Numbered from the stretch's first letter, positions 48,617 to 57,556 are shown. The stretch is DNA of 64,000 bases from Streptomyces sp. DSM 15324 (GCF_001514285.1 NZ_KQ949029.1:354800-418799); one strand, 5' to 3'. Translations and numbers: made by a program. Notes: generated from the sequence alone by a model not told the origin.

Positions 48617-49792
48617 GTGGCTGAGCACCACCACGGACCACGCGTGGCGATCGTGGGAGCCGGCATCACGGGCCTGACCCTGGCCGCCGCGCTGGACCGG
48701 TCCGGCGTCGCCTGCGAGGTCTTCGAGCGGGCAGCCGGGCTCGGGGAGACCGGTGCCGGCATTCAGCTGGGGCCGAACGCCGTGCGCCTGCTGCACCGGC
48801 TGGGGCTGGCCGACGACCTCGCCAAGACGGCGGTGTCGTCGGCCGGGATCGAACTGCGCTCCTGGGAGCGCGGCGAGGTGATCGGCCGCATCCCGCTCGG
48901 CGACCGGTGCGAGGAGCGGTTCGGTGCCCCTTACTACCTCCTGCGCAGGTCGGATCTGCACGCCGCGCTCCTGCGGCTCCTGCCTGCGGGCACGGTGCGC
49001 CCGGGGAAGGCGTGCGTCGCGGTGGACGAGCACCCGGACGGCGCCGAACTGCGCTTCCTGGACGGCACGGCGGTCGAGGCCGACGTCGTCGTGGGAGCCG
49101 ACGGCATCCGCTCGGTGGTACGCGGGGGCCTGACACGGGACGAACCCGTCTACTCGGGACAGACCGTGTACAGGGGCCTCGCTCCGGCCGACCGCACGCC
49201 CTTCCCGGCCGGTGAGCGGGGATCGCTGATCTGGGCGGGGCCGGGACAACACTTCGTGTGCTATCCCGTCGCGGGCGGCGGGCTCATCAACTTCGTCGCG
49301 ACCGTCCCCTCGGGACACCGGCCGACGGAATCCTGGTCGGAACCCGGCGAGATCCGGGACCTCCTGGAGGCCTACGCCGGCTGGGACCCCACGGTCCTGG
49401 GCATCGTCGAGGCGACGGACACGGTGACCCGCTGGGCTCTGCACGTCAGGGAATCCGATTTCGCCTGGAGCCGCCGGCGCATCACGCTGGCGGGCGACGC
49501 CGCCCACCCCATGCTGCCCTTCATGGCTCAGGGAGCCAGCCAGGGCATCGAGGACGCCGTCACGCTCGCGGCCTGTCTGCGGGACACGGAGCGCTCCGGC
49601 ATCCCGGCCGCGTTGCAGCGGTACGAAGCGGCACGCCGGCCGAGAACCGTCCTCGTCCAGCAGCGGTCCAACGACATGGTCCGCGTCCTCCATGATCCGG
49701 GCGCACCCCGGCCGGCGTCGGAGGACGGCGACCTGCTGGACACCGTCTCGTGGCTCTTCGGCCACGACGCCGAGCAGGTGCCCACGACCTGA
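48617..49792 (+). CDS. Salicylate-hydroxylase-like flavoprotein, predicted to oxidise 3-amino-4-hydroxybenzoate
   Basis: A 391-residue group A flavin monooxygenase: FAD motif VAIVGAGITGLTLAAAL, DG motif VVGADGIRSVVR, and second motif LAGDAAHPMLPFMAQGASQG. The GTG at 48617 follows GGAGAGG. It is six bases after the griH-like gene, so it is the third gene of the operon. Related enzymes either add a ring hydroxyl (as PtmB3-type enzymes do in platensimycin biosynthesis, from memory) or replace a carboxylate by hydroxyl (salicylate and 4-hydroxybenzoate 1-hydroxylases). Which of the two happens here cannot be told from sequence. Confidence 0.88.
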   Translation: MAEHHHGPRVAIVGAGITGLTLAAALDRSGVACEVFERAAGLGETGAGIQLGPNAVRLLHRLGLADDLAKTAVSSAGIELRSWERGEVIGRIPLGDRCEERFGAPYYLLRRSDLHAALLRLLPAGTVRPGKACVAVDEHPDGAELRFLDGTAVEADVVVGADGIRSVVRGGLTRDEPVYSGQTVYRGLAPADRTPFPAGERGSLIWAGPGQHFVCYPVAGGGLINFVATVPSGHRPTESWSEPGEIRDLLEAYAGWDPTVLGIVEATDTVTRWALHVRESDFAWSRRRITLAGDAAHPMLPFMAQGASQGIEDAVTLAACLRDTERSGIPAALQRYEAARRPRTVLVQQRSNDMVRVLHDPGAPRPASEDGDLLDTVSWLFGHDAEQVPTT

Positions 49793-49925
49793 CCGGACGC
49801 CCCAGGGCCCGACCACGCCGCACGCCCCCGGTTCGCCTGCTGTGGCCACCGGGGGCCGAGCGCGGCCGCGACGGGCCCTGGGACGTGCTCTCCCCCTCCG
49901 ACCGTTGACAGGACCCTCACCCCTC

Positions 49926-50732
49926 ATGGAACCCGAACTCGTCGACGCCTATCTGCGGCGCATCGGCGCCCGCAGGCCCGAGAAGGCCGACGCGGCAGCA
50001 CTGAGACACCTTCAGGAGCGTCACGTACTGTCCATTCCGTTCGAAAACCTCTCGTTCCATCTGAACGAGTCCGTGCCCATCTGCGTCGAGGCGGTCCACA
50101 GGATCGTCAGCGAACAGCGGGGAGGATGCTGCGAGCTGAATTCGGCTTTCGCCCTCCTGCTCCAGGAGTTCGGCTTCCGGGTCGCCTTTCTGGGTGGACG
50201 CATTTACCGAGGGAACCAACCGAGCAGCCAGACCGGCCACTTCGTCCTCAGGGTGGAGACCGATGAACCGTCAGGAGCCGGCCCCTGGCTGGTCGACGTC
50301 GCGCAGGGCAGCCACAGCCGGTGGCCCCTGCGCCTGGACCTGCGCACACCGCAGGAAGATCCGCACGGAACCTACCTGTTCTCCGACGCACCCGAAGGTG
50401 ACATCGATCTCGCGCTCGACGGCGTGCCGCTCTACCGGCTGGAGACCAGACCCCGCGACATCGCGTTCTTCTTTCCCGTGCTCTGGTGGTACCGAACCGC
50501 TCCCGATTCCCCCTTCGCGAACAAAATACTGTGCGTCCGTCCCCTGGAGGACGGAAAGGTCGCGCTGACCACGACGGGACGCGTATTCATCCGGGAAAGG
50601 AAAGGCCAGGAGACCATCAGGCAGAGGATCACCAGCGAGGAAGAACTGCGAGAAGTGCTGCGGACCTGGTTCGGCATCCGAGTGGACCGGCTGCCGGAAC
50701 TTGCCGGACTGCGCTCCCCGCAATTCCTCTGA
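49926..50732 (+). CDS. Arylamine N-acetyltransferase (NAT)
   Basis: A 268-residue NAT. The Cys-His-Asp triad is Cys69 (RGGCCELNSAF), His105 (QTGHFVLRV) and Asp124 (WLVDVAQGS). VLSIPFENLSF is the family start. It sits 133 bases after the hydroxylase gene and closes the aromatic-amine set. The natural substrate is likely the amine group of the hydroxylated 3-amino-4-hydroxybenzoate; NAT-like PtmC in platensimycin biosynthesis instead forms an amide with a larger acyl group. Detoxification of aryl amines is an alternative role. Confidence 0.93.
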   Translation: MEPELVDAYLRRIGARRPEKADAAALRHLQERHVLSIPFENLSFHLNESVPICVEAVHRIVSEQRGGCCELNSAFALLLQEFGFRVAFLGGRIYRGNQPSSQTGHFVLRVETDEPSGAGPWLVDVAQGSHSRWPLRLDLRTPQEDPHGTYLFSDAPEGDIDLALDGVPLYRLETRPRDIAFFFPVLWWYRTAPDSPFANKILCVRPLEDGKVALTTTGRVFIRERKGQETIRQRITSEEELREVLRTWFGIRVDRLPELAGLRSPQFL

Positions 50733-50773
50733 AAACAGCGCCCACGTCATCCCTCACCGGCGGCGGTACGCCC

Positions 50774-51679
50774 TCAGGGTTTCCGGGTGGCCACGGCGTC
50801 GCGGAGGAGGCCGGCGAAGGTCAGTGCGGCCGGGGTGAGCGAGTGGCCCGCCATGCGCACCAGGAGGATGCGGCGGACGGGGGCCGGCGACTGGAGGGGC
50901 AAGACGCTGACGCCGGGGCGGATGCCCTCCAGGGCCAGGGTGGGGGCGAGGGCGACGCCGATACCGGCCGCGACCATGGCCTGGGCCTCCTGGTAGTCGT
51001 GGGCCTCGTAGGCGATGTGGGGCTCGAAGCCGACCGCACGGCAGCCGCGCACGAGCGCCTCGGCCACCGGGTGGTGGTCCGCCCGGGTGATCCAGGGGTC
51101 ACGTGCGAAGTCGGCGAGTGAGGCGGTGTCACGGCCGGCGAGCGGGTGGTGGTCGCCGACGAGGAGAGCCGGCGGGTCGTCGAGGAGGGGGGTGACGACG
51201 ATGTCCTCCCGGTCGATCCGGCTCCAGTCGTAGTCCCACATCAGCGACATCTCGATCTCCCGGTTCTCCAGCATCGTCCAGAGTCCGGAGATGCGGGCGC
51301 TGCGCACGGTCAGCCGTACGCCGGGGTGGGCGTCGCGGAAGGCGATCACCGCGTGCGGGAGGAGCGAGGCACCGACGGTGGGGAAGGTGCCGATGCGCAG
51401 GGTGCCCGCGCGCAGCCCGGCGTGGTCGGCGAGTTCGTTCTCCGCGGCCCGTAGTTCACGTTCGATCCGTTGGCCTCGTTCGGCCAGGGCCGCTCCGGCG
51501 TCGGTGAGGGTGACACCCCGGGCGTGACGTTCCAGCAGGGGTTGTCCGGCCTCCGCTTCCAGGCGGCTGATCTGCTGCGATACCGCTGACGGTGTGTAGT
51601 TGAGGGCGCGGGCGGTCGCTGTCACCGAGCCGCGCCGCGCGACCTCCGTGAACAGCAGGATGCGCCGGACGTCGAGCAT
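50774..51679 (-). CDS. LysR-family regulator
   Basis: A 301-residue LysR regulator with HTH (VTATARALNYTPSAVSQQIS) and effector-binding domain (GTLRIGTFPTVGASLLPHAV). The ATG at 51679 is chosen because GGAGGCAGCGGC precedes it. It is divergent from the prpF-like gene and should respond to that pathway's substrate. The 145-base divergent region is the expected operator. Confidence 0.95.
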   Translation of the reverse strand: MLDVRRILLFTEVARRGSVTATARALNYTPSAVSQQISRLEAEAGQPLLERHARGVTLTDAGAALAERGQRIERELRAAENELADHAGLRAGTLRIGTFPTVGASLLPHAVIAFRDAHPGVRLTVRSARISGLWTMLENREIEMSLMWDYDWSRIDREDIVVTPLLDDPPALLVGDHHPLAGRDTASLADFARDPWITRADHHPVAEALVRGCRAVGFEPHIAYEAHDYQEAQAMVAAGIGVALAPTLALEGIRPGVSVLPLQSPAPVRRILLVRMAGHSLTPAALTFAGLLRDAVATRKP

Positions 51680-51824
51680 GCCGCTGCCTCCAGCGTTCAC
51701 TTGCACTTAATGGCCATACACATTTCCGAGATTGTACTTCACGCTGCCGTAACCCACCGTGGAGGGCACCACGCACGGCGAGACCGCGGGTGGATTCCCC
51801 TTCCCCGTCTGTGAGGAGTCGGTT

Positions 51825-52943
51825 GTGCTGCGTCTGCAGGGCGAGATGATCCGCGGAGGAACCAGCAAGTGCTGGATCTTCGACCACCGCGACGTGGCCG
51901 CCACGGGCGTGGACGTCGACGCCCTCCTGCTCGCCGCCTTCAACGCCGCCGACCCCCGTCAGATCGACGGTGTCGGCGGCGCTTCCTCCACCACCTCCAA
52001 GGCCGCCGTCGTACAGGCGTCGACCCAGGCCGGTGTGGATGTCGAGTACGCCTTCGCGCAGGTGGGGATCGGCGACGAGCGAGTGGAGTGGGCGAGCAAC
52101 TGCGGCAACTGCGCCACCGCCGTGGCCCTGTACGCCGTCCACCACGATCTCGTGCCGATCGGGTCGGACACCACCACCGTCCGGATGCTCAACGTCAACA
52201 CCGGGGCCCGTCTCACCGGCACGATCCCCACCCCCGCGGGTGTGGCCCCGGAGGAGGGCACGGCCCTGGTCCCGGGTACCTCGGCACGGGGCGTTCCCGT
52301 CCTGCTCGGGTTCCAGGACCCGGCGGGCTCGACGACCGGCCGCGCCCTGCCGACCGGCCGGACACTGGACGAGCTGACCGGCCCGGACGGTGTCGTGGAG
52401 GCGTCCCTGGTGGACGCCGGCGCTCCGGCCGCCCTGTTCGAGGCCAAGGCCTTCGGCCTCGACGGCACGGAGTCCCTCACCGCGTTCGCCGCCGCGGTGC
52501 CCGCGCTGACGCTGCTGCGCCGCCAGGCAGCGCTGGCCATGGGCCTGGCCCGCGAGGGCGACCGGGTCAGCCACGCGGTGCCGAAGGTGGGCATCGTCGC
52601 CCGGCCGGCCTCCTACCGCACCACACAGGGCACACTCGTCAACCAGGACGAGTACGACCTGGCCGTGCGCATGGTCTCCATGCACGCCCCGCACCCGGCG
52701 ATCGGCCTGACCTCCGCCGTGGCCCTGACCGCAGCCGCCGCCACCCCTGGCACCCTCGCCCACCGCGTCGCCCGGCAGACCGCCGACGGCACGCTGCGCC
52801 TGGGCACTCCCGCCGGCGTGATCACCACGCAAGGCGTCCCCGCACCGGACGGCGCGTCCCCCACGGTGCTCCTGCACCGCGCCGCCCGGCGTATCGCCCG
52901 AGCCGAACTCCTCGTTCCCGTCCTGGAAGGACGCCCCGCATGA
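51825..52943 (+). CDS. PrpF-family protein (aconitate/4-oxalomesaconate isomerase-like)
   Basis: A 372-residue isomerase of the PrpF/DapF-like fold. MIRGGTSKCWIFD, DGVGGASSTTSKAAVV and ASNCGNCATAV are typical catalytic blocks; the Cys residues in SKCW and SNCGNC could be the acid/base pair. The GTG at 51825 is preceded by GAGGAG and gives the usual short N-terminus; an earlier GTG at 51759 has no ribosome binding site. It overlaps the transporter gene by four bases (ATGA). Substrates in the family are aconitate, 4-oxalomesaconate and other unsaturated acids. Confidence 0.9.
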   Translation: MLRLQGEMIRGGTSKCWIFDHRDVAATGVDVDALLLAAFNAADPRQIDGVGGASSTTSKAAVVQASTQAGVDVEYAFAQVGIGDERVEWASNCGNCATAVALYAVHHDLVPIGSDTTTVRMLNVNTGARLTGTIPTPAGVAPEEGTALVPGTSARGVPVLLGFQDPAGSTTGRALPTGRTLDELTGPDGVVEASLVDAGAPAALFEAKAFGLDGTESLTAFAAAVPALTLLRRQAALAMGLAREGDRVSHAVPKVGIVARPASYRTTQGTLVNQDEYDLAVRMVSMHAPHPAIGLTSAVALTAAAATPGTLAHRVARQTADGTLRLGTPAGVITTQGVPAPDGASPTVLLHRAARRIARAELLVPVLEGRPA

Positions 52944-54355
52944 GCCGCAACGACGCCGCCCCGGGTACCGTCACCGCACCACCGGGCCGCAGCCGCCGGA
53001 TGCTGTCCCACCTCTACGTACAGTGCCTGATCGCCGTCCTCCTCGGCGCCGTCGTGGGCACGCTGTGGCCGCACGTCGGCGCCGAACTCAAGCCGCTCGG
53101 CGACGGCTTCATCGCGCTGGTGAAGATGCTCATCGCGCCGATCATCTTCTGCACGGTCGTCCACGGCATCGCCTCCATGGGCGACGCCCGCGCGGTCGGC
53201 CGGGTCAGCCTGAAAGCCCTGGTCTACTTCGAGGTGCTGACCACCTTGGCCATGGTGATCGGCCTGGTCGTCGTCAACGTCGTCAAGCCGGGCAGCGGTT
53301 TGCACGTCGATGTCGCGAGCCTGTCCACCAAGGGCCTGCCGCCGGCGGCTACCACGGCCCACGAGGGCTTCGCCGAGTTCGTCCTCGCCATGATTCCGGC
53401 CACCCTGATAAGCGCCCTGACCGGCAACGAGATCCTGCCGGTGCTGCTGGTGTCGGTGCTGTTCGGCTTCGGCCTGCACGCCACCGGAGAGGCCGGCCTG
53501 GGCATCGCCCGGGGCATCGAGAAGTTCTCGGCGGTCCTGTTCACACTCATCCGCTGGATCATGCGACTGGCGCCGATCGGCGCGTTCGGCTCGATGGCCT
53601 TCACCATCGGCAACTACGGGCTGGGCACCCTGCGCCACCTGTTCCTGCTGGTCGGTTCGTTCTGGCTGACCGCCCTCTTCTTCGTCCTGGTCGTCCTCGG
53701 CACCGTGATGCGCCTGAACGGACTGCGGCTGCTGCCCTTCCTGCGCTACATCAAGGAAGAACTGCTGATCGTCCTGGGCACCTCCTCCACCGAGCCCGTC
53801 CTGCCACGCATGATGGCCAAGCTGCAGCACGCCGGCGCCTCCAAGCCCGTCGTCGGCATCACGCTCCCCGCCGGGTACTCCTTCAACCTCGACGGCACCG
53901 CCATCTACCTGACCATGGGCTCGGTCTTCCTCGCCCAGGCCCTCGGCATCGACCTCACTCTCACCCAGCAGTTGTCCATGCTCGCCGTCATGCTGCTCAC
54001 CTCCAAGGGCGCGGCCGGTGTCACCGGCTCCGGGTTCATCGCCCTGGCGGCCACCCTCAGCGCGATCCCGCACGTCCCCGTCGCGGCCCTCGCGCTGATC
54101 TTCGGCATCGACCGGTTCATGTCCGAGGCCCGTGCCCTGACGAGCCTGGTCGGCAACGGCGTCGCCACCCTGGCCGTCGCCCGGTGGGAGGGCGAGCTCG
54201 ACGAGGACCGCGCCAAGGCGGTCCTGCGCGGAGAAATCCCCTACACCCCCGCCCCCGCTGCCTCCGCGGTGACGCCCGGGCCCGGTCCGCAGCACACGCC
54301 GGTGCCCGGGGCCGTGCCCGAACCACCCCGCGCATCGGTCCCCGCCGCAGGCTGA
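52940..54355 (+). CDS. DctA-type dicarboxylate:cation symporter (DAACS family)
   Basis: A 471-residue transporter with about eight membrane segments and the substrate motifs GTSSTEPVLPRMM and NLDGTAIYLTMG of the DAACS family. MLIAPIIFCTVVHGIASM and SLVGNGVATLAVARWEGELD are typical. ATG start overlaps the stop of the prpF-like gene. It should import a C4 (or related) carboxylate that the isomerase then converts; LysR divergent upstream would control both. The Pro-rich last 40 residues are extra. Confidence 0.95.
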   Translation: MSRNDAAPGTVTAPPGRSRRMLSHLYVQCLIAVLLGAVVGTLWPHVGAELKPLGDGFIALVKMLIAPIIFCTVVHGIASMGDARAVGRVSLKALVYFEVLTTLAMVIGLVVVNVVKPGSGLHVDVASLSTKGLPPAATTAHEGFAEFVLAMIPATLISALTGNEILPVLLVSVLFGFGLHATGEAGLGIARGIEKFSAVLFTLIRWIMRLAPIGAFGSMAFTIGNYGLGTLRHLFLLVGSFWLTALFFVLVVLGTVMRLNGLRLLPFLRYIKEELLIVLGTSSTEPVLPRMMAKLQHAGASKPVVGITLPAGYSFNLDGTAIYLTMGSVFLAQALGIDLTLTQQLSMLAVMLLTSKGAAGVTGSGFIALAATLSAIPHVPVAALALIFGIDRFMSEARALTSLVGNGVATLAVARWEGELDEDRAKAVLRGEIPYTPAPAASAVTPGPGPQHTPVPGAVPEPPRASVPAAG

Positions 54356-54360
54356 CACCG

Positions 54361-54409
54361 CGTGGGCGGGCCGGCCCGGAGCAGACGCTCCCGGGCCGGC
54401 CCGCCCACG
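54361..54409. terminator. Very strong hairpin after the DctA gene
   Basis: Perfect 19-bp stem CGTGGGCGGGCCGGCCCGG / CCGGGCCGGCCCGCCCACG with an 11-base loop, five bases after the dctA-type stop. Confidence 0.92.
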
Positions 54410-54423
54410 TCCCGGTCTTCGGT

Positions 54424-54777
54424 GAAGGAAGGTGGGTCGGTGCTGTGGGCGAAACCGATCGTGTTCCCCGTCCAGTTGGTCGTGTAGGTGAGGTAGTAGA
54501 AGCCGTCGGTGTGCTGGAAGACGCTGGGGTCCCGGATCAGCCCGGACGGCGGGGTGTAGGCGGGACCTTTCCGCAGAGTGAAGGCGGTGGCGTCCGGCGA
54601 GTCGTACACGTACAGATTCGACTCACTGCTGTTGGTGAACGCGGTCATCGTGTACCGGGCGACCTGCCCGGGTGGTGGGGCGGCGGCGGAGGCGGTGCCC
54701 TGAAGGGACGGGACGCCCAGCAGGACCAGCGAAAGCGGGCCCAGCAGGGCGAGCAGGGCTCTTCGGGTCTTGGTCAC
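54424..54777 (-). pseudogene. Truncated GH43-type secreted glycosidase (arabinanase-like)
   Basis: The N-terminus is intact: signal peptide (LALLGPLSLVLLGVPSLQG, cleavage near ASAAA), then a five-bladed beta-propeller beginning YTMTAFTNSSESNLYVYD, IRDPSVFQHTDGFYYLTYTT and TIGFAHSTD, as in GH43 enzymes. The frame then runs into low-complexity, Arg/Gly-rich sequence over the terminator and the 3' end of the transporter gene, so only about 115 residues of a roughly 400-residue enzyme remain. The break lies just beyond the transporter's terminator. Confidence 0.8.
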
Positions 54778-54808
54778 GTCTTCCTCCAGGTGCCTGGCCG
54801 ACCCGGGA

Positions 54809-54828
54809 CGCTATTGTTCGAAATAGCG
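54809..54828. promoter_or_regulatory. Inverted repeat upstream of the truncated GH43 gene
   Basis: CGCTATT-GTTCGA-AATAGCG, perfect 7-bp arms, 32 bases before the start of the broken GH43 gene. It resembles operators of sugar-utilisation repressors and seems to have outlived its target gene. Confidence 0.5.
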
Positions 54829-55267
54829 AACCGCGTACGGCACTTCGAGCAGAAGATAAGTTTGAGCCGTGATCGCGTCCATGTTTCCGACGAGTTTCGG
54901 TTCCGGCGCATTCCGCTTCGCCCCGGGCCAGGGAAAAGACCGCAGGTGTCACTATTGACTTCCGTACGGAGTGCCCTTTACGTTCGGCGCCGACCCTGTT
55001 CCCGGCAATCCAACCGGCGTTCGGAATACCGGCATTCGCGGTGCGAGAGCAGTCCCGTCCACGGAAAGAAAGGAACCGCTGGGCCGGCGGCAAACAAAAG
55101 GGCCGAGCGGCGCCCGGCGAGATGACGGAAAAGACCCCGCAGCCGGGCCACGTCCCGCCGCCCGTGCGCTCGTTGACGGCCCGCCGCGGTGTCAGCAAGC
55201 CCCCGGACCCCACCTGGGCGTGATAACCCGCATGCCCGAAGGGGGAGGAACCTGCGATCATGCCGGG
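54829..55267. other. Intergenic region between the GH43 remnant and the SCO0854-like gene
   Basis: No gene is supported. Several stretches are less G/C-rich than usual (around 54850-55000 and 55080-55120). A GGGGGAGGAA at 55240-55249 could be a ribosome binding site for a start near 55260 that is out of frame with the following gene. Confidence 0.45.
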
Positions 55268-57433
55268 ATGTTCCGGTCGCTCGAACACCTGGTCATCCGT
55301 CACACGTACCGGCTGCCCGTCCCCGTCGGCCCCGCCGGTGAAGGGAGCGGTGCCGCACGGCAGTTGGACGCCGCCCTGATGTCGGTGGGCTTCAAGCTCT
55401 CGGCGCAGCTGCTCGGGCACCTGTCGGGGCTGGCCGAGCAGACGGTCACCGAGACCGCCGGTCGGGTCCTGCGGACCATGCGGGAACTCGTCGGCGACCA
55501 CGTCCGGCACAACGTCTACTTCATCGACTTCCCGGCCAACGTGCCGGACACGTACGACTTCTGGACCCGCTGCATCAACGAGGCGCTCGCCGACGACGCG
55601 TCCCGCGCGGGCACGCTCGCCCAGTTGAGCGCGGGCGTGGTCGATCTGCTCACCCTGCCGTCCTACGGCATGTATCAGCACTCCTACGAGGAGATGCTCG
55701 CCGCGCACGACGAACTGGTCGCCGCCGCGGGAGACCGTCTGACGGTCCTGCACCTGGGCGGCTCTCCGGAGGACGAGGTCAGCGCGCTGTATCTGGCCCT
55801 CGCCGGCAGCGTGACCCCGCTGGGCGAGGACGGCCTGCGCGATCTGGGGGTGCTGGCGCGCCACTGCGTCGACGGCCCCCAGCCCGAGACGATCCCCGTG
55901 CGGGAGAACCGCGCCGTCGTCAACCTGGCCCGGCTGCGCGCCGGAGCCGACCTGCTGCTGGACACGGTCACCGATGTGCTGCGGCTGGCCTGTGCGTTGT
56001 CGGGGGGCGACGCCACCCTGGTGGAGCCGACCCGGTTCCGGTCGCCGAGCCGGCGGGTGCGGCGGGTCCTGCTCGCCGGTCTCGACGCGGTCGTGGCCGC
56101 GGCCCCCGCCAAGCTGGCCGACGTCACCGCGCACCGCGAGGCGTTCAAGCGACTCGGTGAGCGGCTGCATCCGCACGAGTACCCGCACTGGCCGCACGCC
56201 GCCGAGGTGTTCGCGGTGGCGCGGGGCGAGCGGGCGGCCCCTTCGTTCGACCGCCGCGTGGAGGAACTGCTGGACGCGGACGACGTCGGCGCGGCGGCCC
56301 GGTTGCTGACGGCCGCCCCGGGCCGTCTGTTCCGCTCGCTGGACCGTCTGCTGCGCCTGTGCCGGACCGAGGACGAGCGCGACGCCGTGATGGCCGCCGC
56401 CGGGCAGGTCGCCCCGAAGGTCTCCGGGCGGGTGCTGCTGTCGGTCCGTGAGCACTTCCTCAACCGGGCCGAGGAGCCCGCCGCGTGCCGGGTGTTCGTC
56501 AACCGCTCGGGCCGCGGCCGGGTCACCGCCGACACCCGCCCGCCGGTGGGGGCGGCGCAGCGCGAGCGGCTGATCGAGGTGCTGGACGCGGAGACGCGGC
56601 GCCGTCTTCCCGAGCCGGGGCACCTGCTGGTCGACCCCGACGTTCTCGACGTGGCGCTGCCGCTCAGCGGCAGGGCGACGGCGGCGGGGCTGGGCGTGCT
56701 GCCGCGCGGCTCGCTGTCCCGGGTCGACGGGGAGCTGCTGCGGTTCTTCGTGTACTGGAAGCAGTCGCGGCGCACCACCGACTTCGACCTGTCCGCGCTG
56801 CTCCTGGACGCCTCGTACGAGACCCTCGGCTGGCTGTCGTACACCGAGCTCAAGCAGGTCGAGGGCGAGCACTCGGGAGACATCACCGAAGCGCCGGACG
56901 GCGCCTCGGAGTTCATCGATCTGCGGCTGGGGGCGGCGCGCGGGGACTTCGTCGTGCCGCAGGTCAACATCTTCTCGGGCGAGGGCTTCGAGGAGGTCGA
57001 GGAGTCCTTCTTCGGCTTCATGCTGCGCGAGGCCGAGCAGCGGGGGCGTCCCTTCGAGGCGCGGACCGTGCGGATGAAGTCGGAGCTGCGGGGTCCCGGC
57101 CGGGTCGCGCTGCCGCTGGTGTTCCTGCGCGGCCCCGACGGCGGCTGGCGGGCGAAGTGGCTGCACCTGTATCTGCGGGGCAGGGTGGCCCACAACCGGG
57201 TCGAGGGGAACCGGCTCTCGGTCGCGACGCTGGTGCGGGCGGTCGTCGAGCGGGACCAGCTCACGGTCCGGCATCTCGTCGGCCTCATGGGTGCCGGGAC
57301 CACGACGGTGTGGGACGGCGGTACGGTCCCGGACGGACCGGTCCTGTACATCGGGCTGGAGCGGCCCGAGGGGCTGCACCCGGACTCGGTGGTCGTCACC
57401 CGGGAAAACCTGCGCGACCTGATCCCGGGCTGA
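55268..57433 (+). CDS. SCO0854-like protein without RING cysteines, TerD-like C-terminus
   Basis: A 721-residue protein resembling the MXAN_6230/SCO0854 family. The N-terminal part (SLEHLVIRHTYRLPV, NVYFIDFPANVPDTYDFWTR) and a long helical middle are present. The C-terminal domain (DFDLSALLLDASYETLGWLS, then EHSGDITEAPDGASEFIDL) is TerD-like. Family members carry a RING-like zinc site after the first domain; here that segment has no CxxC pairs, so the RING is lost. The ATG at 55268 is the safe start; ATG at 55232 is possible. The role is unknown; TerD relatives bind calcium and act in stress or differentiation. Confidence 0.75.
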   Translation: MFRSLEHLVIRHTYRLPVPVGPAGEGSGAARQLDAALMSVGFKLSAQLLGHLSGLAEQTVTETAGRVLRTMRELVGDHVRHNVYFIDFPANVPDTYDFWTRCINEALADDASRAGTLAQLSAGVVDLLTLPSYGMYQHSYEEMLAAHDELVAAAGDRLTVLHLGGSPEDEVSALYLALAGSVTPLGEDGLRDLGVLARHCVDGPQPETIPVRENRAVVNLARLRAGADLLLDTVTDVLRLACALSGGDATLVEPTRFRSPSRRVRRVLLAGLDAVVAAAPAKLADVTAHREAFKRLGERLHPHEYPHWPHAAEVFAVARGERAAPSFDRRVEELLDADDVGAAARLLTAAPGRLFRSLDRLLRLCRTEDERDAVMAAAGQVAPKVSGRVLLSVREHFLNRAEEPAACRVFVNRSGRGRVTADTRPPVGAAQRERLIEVLDAETRRRLPEPGHLLVDPDVLDVALPLSGRATAAGLGVLPRGSLSRVDGELLRFFVYWKQSRRTTDFDLSALLLDASYETLGWLSYTELKQVEGEHSGDITEAPDGASEFIDLRLGAARGDFVVPQVNIFSGEGFEEVEESFFGFMLREAEQRGRPFEARTVRMKSELRGPGRVALPLVFLRGPDGGWRAKWLHLYLRGRVAHNRVEGNRLSVATLVRAVVERDQLTVRHLVGLMGAGTTTVWDGGTVPDGPVLYIGLERPEGLHPDSVVVTRENLRDLIPG

Positions 57434-57526
57434 CTGCTACCGTTGCCTTCGGGCGAGGCCATGAACGGGCTTCCTTCTCCTCACTCTCCCTGATTCAGTC
57501 CGTTCGCTTTCCTCCCCGTCGACCTC

Positions 57527-57556
57527 ACGCCGGGGTGCCGCAGCGCACCCCGGCGT
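57527..57556. terminator. Hairpin between convergent SCO0854-like and GH18 genes
   Basis: Perfect 12-bp stem ACGCCGGGGTGC / GCACCCCGGCGT with a 6-base loop, between the two convergent stop codons. Confidence 0.88.
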
